Positions 48,777 through 58,149 of a DNA stretch of 64,000 nucleotides are shown here, piece after piece (within the stretch, counting starts at the first letter, position 1; each line of letters starts with the position of its first letter). A model generated the notes under the pieces. The model worked only from the letters and a program-made list of their open reading frames with translations, was not told where the DNA came from and did not search any database. The translations under genes were made by a program, and so were the position numbers. This stretch comes from Halobacillus andaensis. GTDB lineage: Bacteria; Bacillota; Bacilli; Bacillales; Halobacillaceae. The stretch is from contig NZ_BMEL01000001.1 in the NCBI RefSeq assembly GCF_014636475.1, forward strand, positions 1,054,001 through 1,118,000, written 5' to 3'.

Positions 48777-49517
48777 TTGATTATAAGAGGAGACATTTGT
48801 AAATCCATGCTGCAACGCAATAGTAAGAATCGGCTCTGCCGTATGCAGCAGAGAATGCTGACTGCGAAATAAGCGATACAGCTGTATCCAGGAATAAGGA
48901 GAAACTCCTGTCTCTTCCTTAAAAAGATGAGCCACCTGGAACTTATTCATTCCGGCTGCCTCAGCCATCTGATCAAGCGTCCACTCTTCTCTATAACTTT
49001 CTTTTAGGGCATTCATCACTTCATTCACCGGACCTTTTATATGTATAGAAGGAAAGGAGGTCTGATGAGAGCCCGCCCCATATTCCAACATGAGAATAGC
49101 GAGCTGCGTTAAACTATGATCAAGAAAGAGTTGATGTGATTCTTCAGACTCCTGAGTGATAATGAATTCTCGTACAAAAGTCATCCACTGTTGAATTTGC
49201 GGGTGTCGATAGGAGACGCGTGCATACTCAGGGGCTTGGTGCCCAATTCCTATCTTTTCTGCGGCTTCCATTAAGAAGGAAGGCTGGATTTCTATAAGAA
49301 ATTTTTCATGATAGGCCTGCAGCTGTTTATGTTCATCTTTTGGGTTGAAGATAAAAAAAGCCCCTCGATCGATGGATTGGTCTCCATCAATTGTTTGATA
49401 GATTCCTTTTCCATAAGGAGAAAAAATCACCTTATAACAATCATCACTCCGCCACTGGCGCTCCCCCAACTGATCATTCCGCATAAGCAGCAGTCCGCTT
49501 TCATTATCAACTATCAT
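48711..49517 (-). CDS. AraC-family transcriptional regulator
   Basis: The ATG at 49517 follows AGGGG; a TTG at 49535 is the alternative. The 268-residue protein has an N-terminal cupin-like ligand region ('FIFNPKDEHKQLQAYHEKFLIEIQ', about 55-80) and a C-terminal double HTH ('WTLDQMAEAAGMNKFQVAHLFKEETGVSPYSWIQLYRL ...' about 175-268). It converges on and overlaps the MFS exporter gene, and may regulate it in response to an effector. The regulon is not known. Confidence 0.9.
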   Translation of the reverse strand: MIVDNESGLLLMRNDQLGERQWRSDDCYKVIFSPYGKGIYQTIDGDQSIDRGAFFIFNPKDEHKQLQAYHEKFLIEIQPSFLMEAAEKIGIGHQAPEYARVSYRHPQIQQWMTFVREFIITQESEESHQLFLDHSLTQLAILMLEYGAGSHQTSFPSIHIKGPVNEVMNALKESYREEWTLDQMAEAAGMNKFQVAHLFKEETGVSPYSWIQLYRLFRSQHSLLHTAEPILTIALQHGFTNVSSYNQLFKKVYRKTPTEFRRLHRFHK

Positions 49518-49546
49518 CGCTCTATCCCCTGTCAAAATGCCTTCTT

Positions 49547-49840
49547 TTATTTGTGCTTAAATTGAAGTGCATGTTCTTTTGCAAACTGGACAATCTCATT
49601 ATAGGTCTTTAAATCAAAATCTTTCTTAGTTAAACTATATACCCTGACTGTCCCTTCATCAATAAGCTTGATTCTCTCTCCTCCACGGACATACAGCGTC
49701 ACATACAAGAACGGCTCATCTAAGTCATGTTCCATTCTTAAATCTTTCGGAAAATCCGCAGTAATAAGCACACGATCTTCTACCTGCTTTAAGGAAAGCT
49801 GGCTATAAAATTGAAGATTTTTCACATTCGTTATAAACAA
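49547..49840 (-). CDS. Hypothetical protein, 97 aa
   Basis: The ATG at 49840 follows AGGGAGG. A soluble protein with alternating strand-like residues (DRVLITADFPKDLRMEHDLDEP...LYVTLYVRGGERIKLI) and a C-terminal helix. No motif. It sits upstream of the AraC gene on the same strand and may share its transcript. Confidence 0.6.
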   Translation of the reverse strand: MFITNVKNLQFYSQLSLKQVEDRVLITADFPKDLRMEHDLDEPFLYVTLYVRGGERIKLIDEGTVRVYSLTKKDFDLKTYNEIVQFAKEHALQFKHK

Positions 49841-49972
49841 TGGACGTTCCCTCCTATTTGGCTTCGTTACTTTTTTGGATTGTGAAATTAATCACTTTCT
49901 CATAGTACGCATTCCCTTTTAAAAGTATTCCCTAACCTTGTTAAGAAATTGTGAATCTTTGTAAAGCTCAAC

Positions 49973-50233
49973 TTAAAGTAAGTTAGATAGATAGCCTTGA
50001 ATCGTGTCGATGAAGTACAGCATCAGAAAAGGACTAAAAACTAAGACGGTGCTGAGTACCACTAATGTTCGTTCTCTTAACCCAAGCGCCAATACTGCCC
50101 CAAATAAACCACACAACAAAGCAAGAAATCCTGAGTAAATGATTCCGTATTCTATAAGGAAAGAAAAAGAGAGGGACAGCAAACCAACAGAAAATACAAC
50201 CCAATAAGTGATATATGGTAATTTCCCATTCAT
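49973..50233 (-). CDS. Three-helix membrane protein, 86 aa
   Basis: The ATG at 50233 (MNGKLPYITYWVVFSVGLLSLS...) with GGCGAG upstream. Hydrophobic segments at about residues 9-26, 30-52 and 58-80. The extra upstream in-frame codons to 50281 carry no site. Function unknown. Confidence 0.6.
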   Translation of the reverse strand: MNGKLPYITYWVVFSVGLLSLSFSFLIEYGIIYSGFLALLCGLFGAVLALGLRERTLVVLSTVLVFSPFLMLYFIDTIQGYLSNLL

Positions 50234-50537
50234 ACTTTTCTCGCCTTTCTTTAGTGAAGAGCCACTGTATAGTTGAATCATATCGTATCATGATTGTGGA
50301 ATAACTTCCTAGACTGTTGTCATGAAATCTGTCATAAAGCCTGGTTATTGGTCCTATGATTGATTTTCCTTCCACTACCTGTGGCAAAACATGAACCACT
50401 AAGATGTAACCTATACGTAATTTAAAAAAGGACAGCCGCAAAAGCAGACTGTCCTTTCTCTAAAGTTACCTAATTCTCGTGAAGTAATCATATGAACGTA
50501 TTCTTACAATAATACTAAGCTATTATTCTCTTTTGAA
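50234..50537. other. Gap of about 300 bp with a terminator
   Basis: Non-coding apart from the terminator of the wall-anchored protein at 50424-50457. The rest is the promoter region of the 49973-50233 gene. Confidence 0.5.
50424..50457 (-). terminator. Terminator of the wall-anchored protein gene
   Basis: On the minus strand AAAGGACAG pairs with CTGTCCTTT, followed by TTTAAATT, 80 bases after the stop. Confidence 0.7.
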
Positions 50538-51896
50538 CTATGATTCCTTACGGCGTACTCCAATAACTAAAGCAAAGAGTGCTGCTGCCATACTGGTGAA
50601 AGCAATCATCCATCCGTTTAAACCAGACTGATCACTTGCTCCGCCCATTCCTGTTTTAGGCATCTCACTAGGTGTTTGATCTGCAAACTCTTCAGGGTTC
50701 TGGTCGACAATTGCCCCAGAAAGTCCTTCACCTACTCCATACAAATGAGCATACGCTTCACGAACTTGTTCGTATGTTGTCTCATAGTCACCTTCTACAT
50801 AGCTGTCAAAGGCTCCCGTTAATTGATTGACATGCATTTGCAGCCCTTCTGCCGTCTGCTCTGCTTCTAACCCTCCATCAGTAGCGGTATCAAGAAATTC
50901 TGAGAAATCAGCACGATAATCATCAAGGTTGGCTAGAGCTTCATCTTTTGCTTCTTCATCCTCTGCTCCTGTAGCTTCCACATAATCTACAAAGTAACCA
51001 ATATGTTCGGACCACATCATCTTAAACTCTTCCCCGGCATCTTCACCATACACAGAAGCAATAGCCGCGGTTAAATCTTCCGTATTCGCTTCGAGCGCTC
51101 CGGCAGCATTTTCAAAGTCTTCTGCTCCGTCACCGCCTTTTTGCATAGCGAGTGTGGCAAGCGCCGCATGTTCAGAAAGAAGGTGATTTAAATCAGCCCG
51201 TAAATCAGCGGCAGGAGCAGCTGGATTTGTGTTATCAAAATCCTCAGGGAATTGCGTCGTAATGGCGGTAGACAGTCGTTCCCCTACTCCGTACATATGG
51301 TCAATGCTTGAACGAAGCTGTTCATATGCTTCATCAAAGCTGCCTTCTTCATAATTGTCAAAAGCACCAACTAATTGATCCACATGCAATTGGAGTCCTT
51401 CAGCAAGCTCAGAAGCCTCCAAATTTCCTTCAGTTGCTGTTTCTAGAAACGCTGAAAAGTCCTCACGATAATTGTCTAAGTTATTTAACGCTTCTTCACG
51501 GCCTGCCTCATCTTCTTCTGCCGTCGCATTCACGTAGTCGACGAAATATCCAATATGCTGCGACCACATTTCTTCAAACTGCGCTCCAGCTTCTTCTCCG
51601 TAGACAGAAGTGATAGCCTCTGTCAAATCCCCTGTGTTCATTTCAAGAGCCGCTGCCGCCTGATCAAAATCTTCTGCTCCATCGATCCCTTTTTGCATCG
51701 TAACGACCGCTAAATAGGCGTGTTCGGAAAGAGCTTGATCAAGAGTAGCTCGTAAGTCGGCTGCCGGCGTAGATACCGACACATTTTTCATTTTCTCGTG
51801 ATCCCCGTGATCATCCGCAAAAACTGTTGTACCCGGTACGAGTAGTGCTGCTGATAATGGTAAAGCTACAAACGTTTTCTTCCAATTTACTGTCAT
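50538..51896 (-). CDS. Cell-wall-anchored protein with two His-containing helical repeats
   Basis: The ATG at 51896 (MTVNWKKTFVALPLSAALLV) has AGGAG nine bases upstream. A signal peptide (about 1-28) precedes two homologous domains of about 184 residues beginning PAADLRATLDQALSEHAYLA and PAADLRADLNHLLSEHAALA. Each has four conserved His (SEHA, W-S-x-HIGYF, Q-x-HV-x-QL, x-HMYG/HLYG) in amphipathic helices. The C-terminus is a sortase signal: MPKTG, a hydrophobic helix and RRKES. The protein is acidic, as expected of halophile surface proteins. Family not recognised; metal binding is a guess. Confidence 0.8.
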   Translation of the reverse strand: MTVNWKKTFVALPLSAALLVPGTTVFADDHGDHEKMKNVSVSTPAADLRATLDQALSEHAYLAVVTMQKGIDGAEDFDQAAAALEMNTGDLTEAITSVYGEEAGAQFEEMWSQHIGYFVDYVNATAEEDEAGREEALNNLDNYREDFSAFLETATEGNLEASELAEGLQLHVDQLVGAFDNYEEGSFDEAYEQLRSSIDHMYGVGERLSTAITTQFPEDFDNTNPAAPAADLRADLNHLLSEHAALATLAMQKGGDGAEDFENAAGALEANTEDLTAAIASVYGEDAGEEFKMMWSEHIGYFVDYVEATGAEDEEAKDEALANLDDYRADFSEFLDTATDGGLEAEQTAEGLQMHVNQLTGAFDSYVEGDYETTYEQVREAYAHLYGVGEGLSGAIVDQNPEEFADQTPSEMPKTGMGGASDQSGLNGWMIAFTSMAAALFALVIGVRRKES

Positions 51897-52291
51897 TTCC
51901 AATCACTCCTTATTATTTTTTCACTTAGCTAACGTAAAGGAAGATGAATTGGATCACTAAAATTCAAAAAATTTTTAAATAAGTTATTTTACCTTCCGAT
52001 GCTTTTATATAGAGCATACAAAAAGGAAACCTCCAAATGAACGGACCAATGTATAGTACTTTCAATTATCGGCTGTTGTCTAGACGAACAAAGGCACTGA
52101 CTCACGGAGGAATCAGTGCCTTTGTTCCTTAATAATTAAAAGATGAGAATTTCCCACTTCGTCTGTCCAGCATATATCTATCCCCTTAGTCATAGTTCCA
52201 GGATGGATCATAAGCGATAGAAATGCGGATGGAATACGACGTCAGAGATGGTCCCTCGGTTGAGAAGCAAAATAAGATGATTTGATCTGCC
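51897..52291. other. Gap of 395 bp with a strong hairpin
   Basis: Promoter region for the wall-anchored protein, then a hairpin at 52087-52126 whose 14-bp arms (AACAAAGGCACTGA / TCAGTGCCTTTGTT) are perfect. No T run on either side. Nothing else seen. Confidence 0.5.
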
Positions 52292-52831
52292 CTACATTCT
52301 AACATTTTGTAGGGTAGTATCTACGATTTCATTGACTGTTGATGCTCCATCTATAATGATATCTGAGTTTGGTTTTATTGTATTTTCCATTTCTAAATAC
52401 GCACCTCTGCCAAATTTCATATAAAAAATTAAATCATTATGTACTTCAAAAGTTGTGGTGTTATGATAGTCCCTTAAAAGCCTTCTTGCCATTGCAATGT
52501 CGAGGGGTGTTTCAATGTAAATGGATAGATCAATAAAGTTCTTCAGCCTGTCATTTTGATAGGAAAACGGGTAATCCAGTATGATGTATGCAGGAGGATC
52601 TTCATCTTCTAACAATAAGTCTATATCCGCAGCAAGAGGTTCTAAATCCCACTGATTGTAATCAGGGCCTTCTTCTACCCATTGAATAAGATCATCTGGT
52701 GCTCCTTCAAAATCGTATTCATCAAAAAACAAAGCTTTAGATTTTTTTAATCTTTTTCTTGATTCTTTAGTTATTGTAGTTTTTCCGCCACCTGAAACGG
52801 ATGCAATGGCTATCACTTTTGTTTTGACCAC
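52292..52831 (-). CDS. P-loop nucleoside/uridine kinase-like protein
   Basis: A 179-residue P-loop NTPase. Walker A is SVSGGGKTT near residues 12-20 and 'LDYPFSYQNDRLKNFIDLSIYIETPLDIAMARRLLRD' gives the Walker B and lid region typical of uridine kinase-like proteins. Substrate not assigned. A GTG start at 52831 follows GGGGGAGG. It stands alone on the minus strand. Confidence 0.8.
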   Translation of the reverse strand: MVKTKVIAIASVSGGGKTTITKESRKRLKKSKALFFDEYDFEGAPDDLIQWVEEGPDYNQWDLEPLAADIDLLLEDEDPPAYIILDYPFSYQNDRLKNFIDLSIYIETPLDIAMARRLLRDYHNTTTFEVHNDLIFYMKFGRGAYLEMENTIKPNSDIIIDGASTVNEIVDTTLQNVRM

Positions 52832-52889
52832 TTATGTATGTCCTCCCCCTTCCGTTTAAGCTTTTCTCAAGAACTACTACTCTTAGAGA

Positions 52890-53462
52890 CTAATCGTTTA
52901 ATCCCTTTCCATTGAGGATGTGCTCCATCCACTTTTCGACCCTTGACTCACGAGTTTTAGACTGTTTTGCTTTAGAAAAATAAAGAATGTATGCTCTTTG
53001 CCTTCCCGGTGTCAAACCTTCAAAAGCAGATTTTAAGGCAGGAATTTCATCAAATTTGTTTTGAAGTTCTTCAGGAATAATGAGCTCAGTATTCTTTTTC
53101 ACTTCCAAACCAGCTTTTTCAACTTCAATCGCTTCATGGATATAGGATTTCAAGACATCTTCCAATTCAACGATTTCTTTAACACTGGTAAATCGGATCT
53201 GGCGCGCTGATTGCACATTCTCCGTTTGTTGGATGAGAATCCCATGGGCATCCTGCAGTAAGGCGCCTTTATGAAATAAAAGCGCACAATATTCCTTAAA
53301 CCCATGGATCAAAACGATATTTTTTCCCTCAAATGTGTAGCAAGGATGATTCCACTTAAATTCTTCGGTCACCTCACAGTCAAGAGCGATCGTTCTTAAC
53401 TTCTCAAATTCTTCCTTCCACTTTTCGGCATGACTTAAATATTCATCAACTTTAGGATTCAT
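52890..53462 (-). CDS. ydeI: YdeI/OmpD-associated family protein (DUF1801-type)
   Basis: A 190-residue protein with an N-terminal DUF1801 fold ('YLSHAEKWKEEFEKLRTIALDCEVTEEFKWNHPCYTF') and the YdeI C-terminal motif 'FEGLTPGRQRAYILYFSKAKQSKTRESRVEKW'. This matches Bacillus YdeI. E. coli relatives are linked to bacteriocin protection; in Bacillus the function is not known. It lies 61 bp upstream of a second DUF1801 gene. Confidence 0.85.
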   Translation of the reverse strand: MNPKVDEYLSHAEKWKEEFEKLRTIALDCEVTEEFKWNHPCYTFEGKNIVLIHGFKEYCALLFHKGALLQDAHGILIQQTENVQSARQIRFTSVKEIVELEDVLKSYIHEAIEVEKAGLEVKKNTELIIPEELQNKFDEIPALKSAFEGLTPGRQRAYILYFSKAKQSKTRESRVEKWMEHILNGKGLND

Positions 53463-53524
53463 TCTACGATGATTAATCAGGAATCATCCTTTCTATTCAT
53501 TATGAAAGTTTAAACTTAAGCCAT

Positions 53525-53896
53525 TTATTCCCGCCAAAATTTCGTGTATTCTGCTTTATCCTGAATATTAAATTCAATTATTTTCTCAAGCAATTTATAA
53601 TCTACCTGCTGATTCCAACGAATTCGAAACAGCCCCTTTGTTGAACTGTAACCAGCTTGAGCGATATCCTCGGCAAAATGCCTCATGGCTACTCCTTCCG
53701 GTGCAAAGCTCATATGATGCTTCGCTGCATCAATGCCGATAATAAATGTACCGTGATCGGTAAACATTGGCGTATTCCACTTGATTACTGTTTCTAAGTT
53801 TGGAAAACGTTCAGCCACCCACGATAAAACCTCTTCTATACGCTCACGGTTATCAGGATTATCGATGCCTTCTAAATATTTCGAAAAAACCTCCAT
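53525..53896 (-). CDS. DUF1801 iron-chaperone-like protein (YdhG/Fra type)
   Basis: A 123-residue DUF1801 protein ('[39 protein letters not shown]...HMSFAPEG', '[27 protein letters not shown]'). It resembles B. subtilis YdhG, described as the frataxin-like protein Fra that delivers iron for cluster assembly. Similarity is at the family level, so the specific role is tentative. AGGAGG-type site before the ATG. Confidence 0.8.
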   Translation of the reverse strand: MEVFSKYLEGIDNPDNRERIEEVLSWVAERFPNLETVIKWNTPMFTDHGTFIIGIDAAKHHMSFAPEGVAMRHFAEDIAQAGYSSTKGLFRIRWNQQVDYKLLEKIIEFNIQDKAEYTKFWRE

Positions 53897-54033
53897 GTTA
53901 TTCCCTCCTGGTTATACGTTTTGCAGTTACATGAAATGCTTTGATCGAAGTGTCTAGCTCAGATTATATTATATCATTCTACCTGCAATTGATGTTTCTT
54001 CTAGTAAGGTAACTATTCGATCAGGTTTTACAA

Positions 54034-54255
54034 CTAAGTGTCATCATGATGCTTTCCCTTGTTTCTTTTCCACCACTTGCCTCCTGCCCATGCTATAAAA
54101 AAATAAATAAATAGGATGCCAAGGAGGAGAAAAAGCTCTTCTATAGTAGTCAATCCCCAGATTGACCCGTATTGAGAAATAATGAATCCAAGTAAGAAAT
54201 TCTTTTTTAAATGGTGTACGTAAAGAAGAAGTGTTAAAAGGAGTGGATTTATCAC
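54034..54255 (-). CDS. Small membrane protein, uncertain start
   Basis: An open frame of 73 codons with hydrophobic segments near 4-14 and 43-58 and a basic tail (KWWKRNKGKHHDDT). The GTG at 54255 lacks a ribosome site and lies over the antisense ABC remnant; a TTG around 54153 (TTIEELFLLLGILFIYFF) is an alternative start giving a short one-helix peptide. Confidence 0.4.
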   Translation of the reverse strand: MINPLLLTLLLYVHHLKKNFLLGFIISQYGSIWGLTTIEELFLLLGILFIYFFIAWAGGKWWKRNKGKHHDDT

Positions 54256-54517
54256 TGGGAAAGGTGAAGTGACTGCCTTAATAGGTTCTAAGGGTTCAGG
54301 AAAACGTACGCTGCTTACGATAGCAGCTGGTCTTCAACCTCTCTCATACGGTCGAGTATTATTCGAAGATCAGAAATTAGCAAAGTTGAGCTCAGATCAG
54401 TTGAGAAAAATTAGGGCTCGACATTTTCGGTATACTTCTTCCCACCTGAACTTTACTGCTAAAGTAAACCTATCCCAAAAATTGGACTACTGGACTCGTT
54501 TTTTGCTTGAAGTTTAA
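54215..54517 (+). pseudogene. ABC-transporter ATPase fragment with frameshift
   Basis: The two-frame reading VRKEEVLKGVDLSLGK | GEVTALIGSKGSGKRTLLTIAAGLQPLSYGRVLFEDQKLAKL is the start of a LolD-type ATPase, with a one-base shift near 54257-54262. Walker A is altered (GSKGSGKRT for GxSGSGKST, with R at the Ser position). The sequence ends after about 90 codons, before the signature motif. It is a decayed remnant. Confidence 0.75.
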
Positions 54518-54596
54518 GATTATTGTCAATTCAAAAAAAACACTGATTCTTTCACATTTATAGATGTAAGTACAGGGTTTTTTTCGTTTTTAATCA

Positions 54597-54947
54597 TTAT
54601 TTCCGCAAAATCTTCTCCATCGCTTTTCCCTTTGCTAACTCATCGATCAGCTTATCTAAATAGCGAATTTCCTGCATAGTTGGTTCTTCGATGTCTTCCA
54701 CTCTGACACCGCAGACCACACCTTTGATCAAATTACGTGAAGGATTCAGTTGGGGAGCTTCCGCAAAGAAGTCCTCAAAGTTTGTGTGCTTTTCTAGTTG
54801 CGCTTCTAACTCTTCCTGGCTATACCCTGTCAGCCAACGAATGATTTCATCAACTTCTGTTTTCGTACGTCCTTTTTTCTCCGCTTTCGTAATATAATGG
54901 GGATAGACATTTGAGACACTCATTGTATAGATCTTATGTTTGGTCAT
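54597..54947 (-). CDS. DUF2200 domain protein
   Basis: A 116-residue protein with the DUF2200 pattern '[42 protein letters not shown]' and '[44 protein letters not shown]'. The family is found in many bacteria and has no assigned function; its length here is standard. Stand-alone gene with its own ribosome site. Confidence 0.88.
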   Translation of the reverse strand: MTKHKIYTMSVSNVYPHYITKAEKKGRTKTEVDEIIRWLTGYSQEELEAQLEKHTNFEDFFAEAPQLNPSRNLIKGVVCGVRVEDIEEPTMQEIRYLDKLIDELAKGKAMEKILRK

Positions 54948-55060
54948 GATACATCCTCCCTTTCATTGATCAATTATTCTCCAATTATATCATTTAAAAA
55001 AGTTATTTTGATTTCTTATGGATTAACTGTAATACCATAGGGATAGAATCGACAAAGAAT

Positions 55061-55097
55061 AAAAAGAGACCAAATCGCGTAGATTTGGTCTCTTTTT
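55061..55097. terminator. Bidirectional terminator
   Basis: AAAAAGAGACCAAATC pairs perfectly with GATTTGGTCTCTTTTT around a 5-nt loop, downstream of the LEA-like gene. Confidence 0.95.
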
Positions 55098-55169
55098 ACT
55101 ATGCTATTTTTATTCTGCTTCCTCGAAACGGAACTACTTATAGAAATATTAGGTTCTTATTGGCCCGGT

Positions 55170-55475
55170 TTATTTCTTTCTGTTGAACGTTTTATCTTTG
55201 ATGGATTTAAAAGCCTTTGACGAATTGTACACGGTCTTACCTATTACATCCGAGCCTTTATCGGATGCTTTTTTAACGATGTTGCCGGAAGAGTCAATTG
55301 TTTTCCCGATCAATCCACCCTCACCAGTAATCGACTTAATGATTTTCCCAGAAGTATCGACCGTATGATCGACCACGTCTTTGGCTTCTTTGGATACGCC
55401 TTTAACAAATCCATCCTCTTTCTTGTCCGGCTGTTCATTTTCCTTAGAGTAGTTGTTTTTGTAGTCGTCGCTCAC
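55170..55475 (-). CDS. LEA-like hydrophilic repeat protein, 101 aa
   Basis: A low-complexity hydrophilic protein without cysteine. It contains repeats of the kind GKTIDSSGNIVKKASDKG and SSKAFKSIKDK, with K, S, D and G in amphipathic periods, as in late-embryogenesis-abundant-like or spore-protective proteins. Such proteins are associated with desiccation and salt stress. The function is inferred only from composition. Confidence 0.65.
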   Translation of the reverse strand: MSDDYKNNYSKENEQPDKKEDGFVKGVSKEAKDVVDHTVDTSGKIIKSITGEGGLIGKTIDSSGNIVKKASDKGSDVIGKTVYNSSKAFKSIKDKTFNRKK

Positions 55476-56046
55476 GCTCTCATCTCCTCTTTAGGAATAA
55501 ATGGCTTACAATCCATATCTATGTAGGAAACGAACGCCTATGAATAAATTTTTCTGACGAAGAAGAGTACGGTTATCCATGTTAGTAAGTTGAAAGAGAA
55601 ACATTTGAAACAAGGGGTTGCGGAAGGGCAATAATCCGTAAACATGCAATTGTAAAAAACCGTGAACGATTCGGTTTCTCCAAATAGTTCAGGTTGAAGA
55701 GAACCTGACTTCGATAAGGAGCAAGTGAATTTCAATGCTTGCCCCCCCTAGTGTTAATACTAAACGCGGCCGGAGGCAGGCACCAACGAACAAAGGCGCA
55801 AGCGCCCTGGTAGACACGCCACGCATAAGCAAAACGGCCGGAGGAAGGTGGCCTTCCCTTCCGCAGGGCGGACTGCTTATGACGCGAGTGTCTGGGCGCT
55901 GGAGCTGGATGTCGCTCTTTTAAATATATATCCACAGCTTGGAATTTTATAATTTCCTAGACAATAAAAAAGAGAGAAAAGCACGAACGGCTTTCCTCTC
56001 CTCGGAAAATCTAAGAATAATTCGGTTCAAACGAAAAGGAGTTTAC
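55476..56046. other. Gap of about 570 bp holding a GC-rich repeat
   Basis: No gene. Apart from AT-rich DNA, the stretch contains the GC-rich palindromic element at 55735-55925 and a hairpin-like AGAGAGGAAAG region near 55970-56010 that may end the Dus transcript. Confidence 0.5.
55735..55925. repeat. GC-rich palindromic repeat of the GGCGCAAGCGCC type
   Basis: Contains GGCGCAAGCGCCC, then a long imperfect hairpin with outer arms GTAGACAC...CATAAGCA and TGCTTATG...GTGTCT, and ends GGGCGCTGGAGCTGGATGT. Closely similar elements are dispersed in Bacillus and Geobacillus genomes. It contrasts with the AT-rich surroundings. Confidence 0.7.
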
Positions 56047-57045
56047 TTAAGAAACAGAAAAACCTTCCTGTTCTTTCACTCCATCTTTCTCTGTAAATTC
56101 ATCAAGCAGCGCACGCACTTCATCGGTGGATTCTGTACTCATCAGCTGGTTCCTCAATTCACCCGCTCCCCGGAATCCGCGGACGTAAATCTTAAAGAAG
56201 CGGCGGAGTGGTTTGAAGATCCGTGGCTCCAGTTCTTCCGAATACTTATCATGTAGATCGAGCTGCAGTCGCAGGAGATCGAGCAATTCCTCACTGGTAT
56301 GCTCTTTCTTCTCCGTTTCGAAAGCGAACGGGTTATGGAAAATTCCTCGTCCGATCATCACCCCGTCCACGCCATATTTTTCTACGAGTTCAAGGCCCTT
56401 CTGACGGTCAGGAATATCACCGTTGATTGTTAGAAGCGTATCTGGGGCTACTTCATCACGAAGTTTCTTGATCTCCGGAATCAGTTCCCAGTGAGCATCG
56501 ACATTACTCATTTCCTTTTTCGTACGGAGATGAATGGAAAGGTTGGTAATATCCTGTTCCAGTAGGTGCTTCAGCCAGTGGCGCCATTCCTCCACTTCCG
56601 TATAACCGAGACGGGTCTTCACGCTTACGGGCAGTCCTCCCGCTTTGGCTGCCTGGATGATCTCCGCTGCAACCTCCGGATGGCGGATCAGACCGGAGCC
56701 TTTTCCATTCGCTGCAACATTCTGGACAGGACATCCCATATTAATATCCACCCCACGATAGCCCATTTCGGCCATACCAATACTCATTTGGCGGAAGTAT
56801 TCAGGCTTGTCTCCCCAAATATGGGCGACGATCGGCTGTTCATCTTCCGTAAACGTCAGACGTCCCTTTACGCTGTCTTTTCCTTTCGGGTGGCAGTAGC
56901 TTTCCGAATTCGTAAACTCTGTAAAAAACACGTCAGGTCTCGCTGCTTCACTCACGACATGACGAAAAACGACATCCGTCACAGCTTCCATCGGTGCCAA
57001 AATAAAAAACGGACGCGGCAACTCATGCCAAAAATTATCTTTCAT
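56047..57045 (-). CDS. dus: tRNA-dihydrouridine synthase
   Basis: The ATG at 57045 begins [20 protein letters not shown], the usual Dus start; the longer frame is not expected. The 332-residue FMN-dependent enzyme reduces uridine in tRNA D-loops. Active-site Cys is in [18 protein letters not shown] (about 95-112) and the FMN-binding '[36 protein letters not shown]' and '[16 protein letters not shown]' are present. The gene looks more GC-rich than its surroundings, a possible sign of transfer. It lies between two long gaps. Confidence 0.93.
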   Translation of the reverse strand: MKDNFWHELPRPFFILAPMEAVTDVVFRHVVSEAARPDVFFTEFTNSESYCHPKGKDSVKGRLTFTEDEQPIVAHIWGDKPEYFRQMSIGMAEMGYRGVDINMGCPVQNVAANGKGSGLIRHPEVAAEIIQAAKAGGLPVSVKTRLGYTEVEEWRHWLKHLLEQDITNLSIHLRTKKEMSNVDAHWELIPEIKKLRDEVAPDTLLTINGDIPDRQKGLELVEKYGVDGVMIGRGIFHNPFAFETEKKEHTSEELLDLLRLQLDLHDKYSEELEPRIFKPLRRFFKIYVRGFRGAGELRNQLMSTESTDEVRALLDEFTEKDGVKEQEGFSVS

Positions 57046-57391
57046 AGTATATCTGAACCCTTTCGTTAAGGGAAACCATGTTCCCAAAATTAAAAAGTGA
57101 AAATGTTTCGGTTTTCTTATCCATTACCAGCTATGCTGGATTTCAACCATTATATACTTTAACGGTTTTAAACGAAAAGTGCAATAGAGAGTGATGGTAG
57201 GGCTTCAGCAAGGTCGGTCCGAACTCTACTATCAGCAGTAGTCAAAATCAGTACAGCCCATTGATTGGATGTGAAACACCAAACAGAAATAGAAAGCAGT
57301 GCGGTGGATAGAAACAGCCCCTCGGGGCGGATAATGGTTACTTCGGTCATTTTAAAACTTTTAATAAAATAATGACAACATCTGCTTCCTA
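57046..57391. other. Gap with no recognised gene
   Basis: Upstream region of dus; frames here are short and lack ribosome sites. Confidence 0.5.
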
Positions 57392-57484
57392 TCAAAGCAA
57401 AACATTCTTAAGATATAAAATCCCGTATAATAAAGCACCACCCAGTAAAATAAATAATCCAAGCATCACGAATCCATTTGTCAT
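57392..57484 (-). CDS. Candidate single-helix peptide, 30 aa
   Basis: A short frame from ATG 57484 (MTNGFVMLGLFILLGGALLYGILYLKN...) encoding one hydrophobic helix. AAAGG is directly next to the ATG, poor spacing. It resembles small membrane peptides, but chance cannot be excluded. Confidence 0.35.
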   Translation of the reverse strand: MTNGFVMLGLFILLGGALLYGILYLKNVLL

Positions 57485-57570
57485 ACCTTTAATTTTGAAC
57501 CTTATTCAAGATTAAATTACAGATAAAAAAAGAAACAGTTATCTCTAACTGCTTCTTTCAAAGGTAAACC

Positions 57571-58149
57571 TTATTTCCGATAAGATAATCGTTTAGAAAA
57601 AACTTTGGTGAGTACTTTGAAAGCAGAGATACTTATTTTTTTCCAAATCCAGCTATACAATAAGGAAAAGGCCAATGTCCCTAAAATAACCATACTATTA
57701 AAGTGAGATGTTACCGACGGTCCCAGTATAGAAAATTTAAATCCATATAATAAAATACTTATACCTAATGTTAAACATAAAGCTGCAAATGGAATAATAA
57801 AAATACCTCTCTTTAAATACTTAAGACCCATACCTAGACTGAGTCCTAATAATCCTGTGGTAAAGAGGAACACCAATAGCTCACTTGGCTGGAACATTGC
57901 CAATAGAAATATGGTTAAGAAATAAGTCATCACACCTATTCTGAGTGCCAATAAGCTAGCAAGCACAAGAGGACCAGTGCTCATCATGCTCAGTATATAA
58001 CCAATACCAGTGAAAATTCCCGCAGATTGAAAAATAAAGGCTATTGAACCTAATAGGGCACCAACTACAAGCCGCATTGTCTTAGAATAACTGTCAATAG
58101 CCGGGGTTAACTCCTCTTCCCATAATACTCTTTTGAAAAATGACCGCAT
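57571..58149 (-). CDS. Multi-helix membrane protein, 192 aa
   Basis: About six hydrophobic segments (roughly 26-48, 50-64, 66-90, 94-108, 114-132, 145-168) with few charged residues. The size and the short loops suggest an ECF-type substrate-binding component or a similar small transporter-like protein; I do not recognise the exact family. A TTG-free ATG start at 58149 is well placed. It is a single gene. Confidence 0.65.
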   Translation of the reverse strand: MRSFFKRVLWEEELTPAIDSYSKTMRLVVGALLGSIAFIFQSAGIFTGIGYILSMMSTGPLVLASLLALRIGVMTYFLTIFLLAMFQPSELLVFLFTTGLLGLSLGMGLKYLKRGIFIIPFAALCLTLGISILLYGFKFSILGPSVTSHFNSMVILGTLAFSLLYSWIWKKISISAFKVLTKVFSKRLSYRK

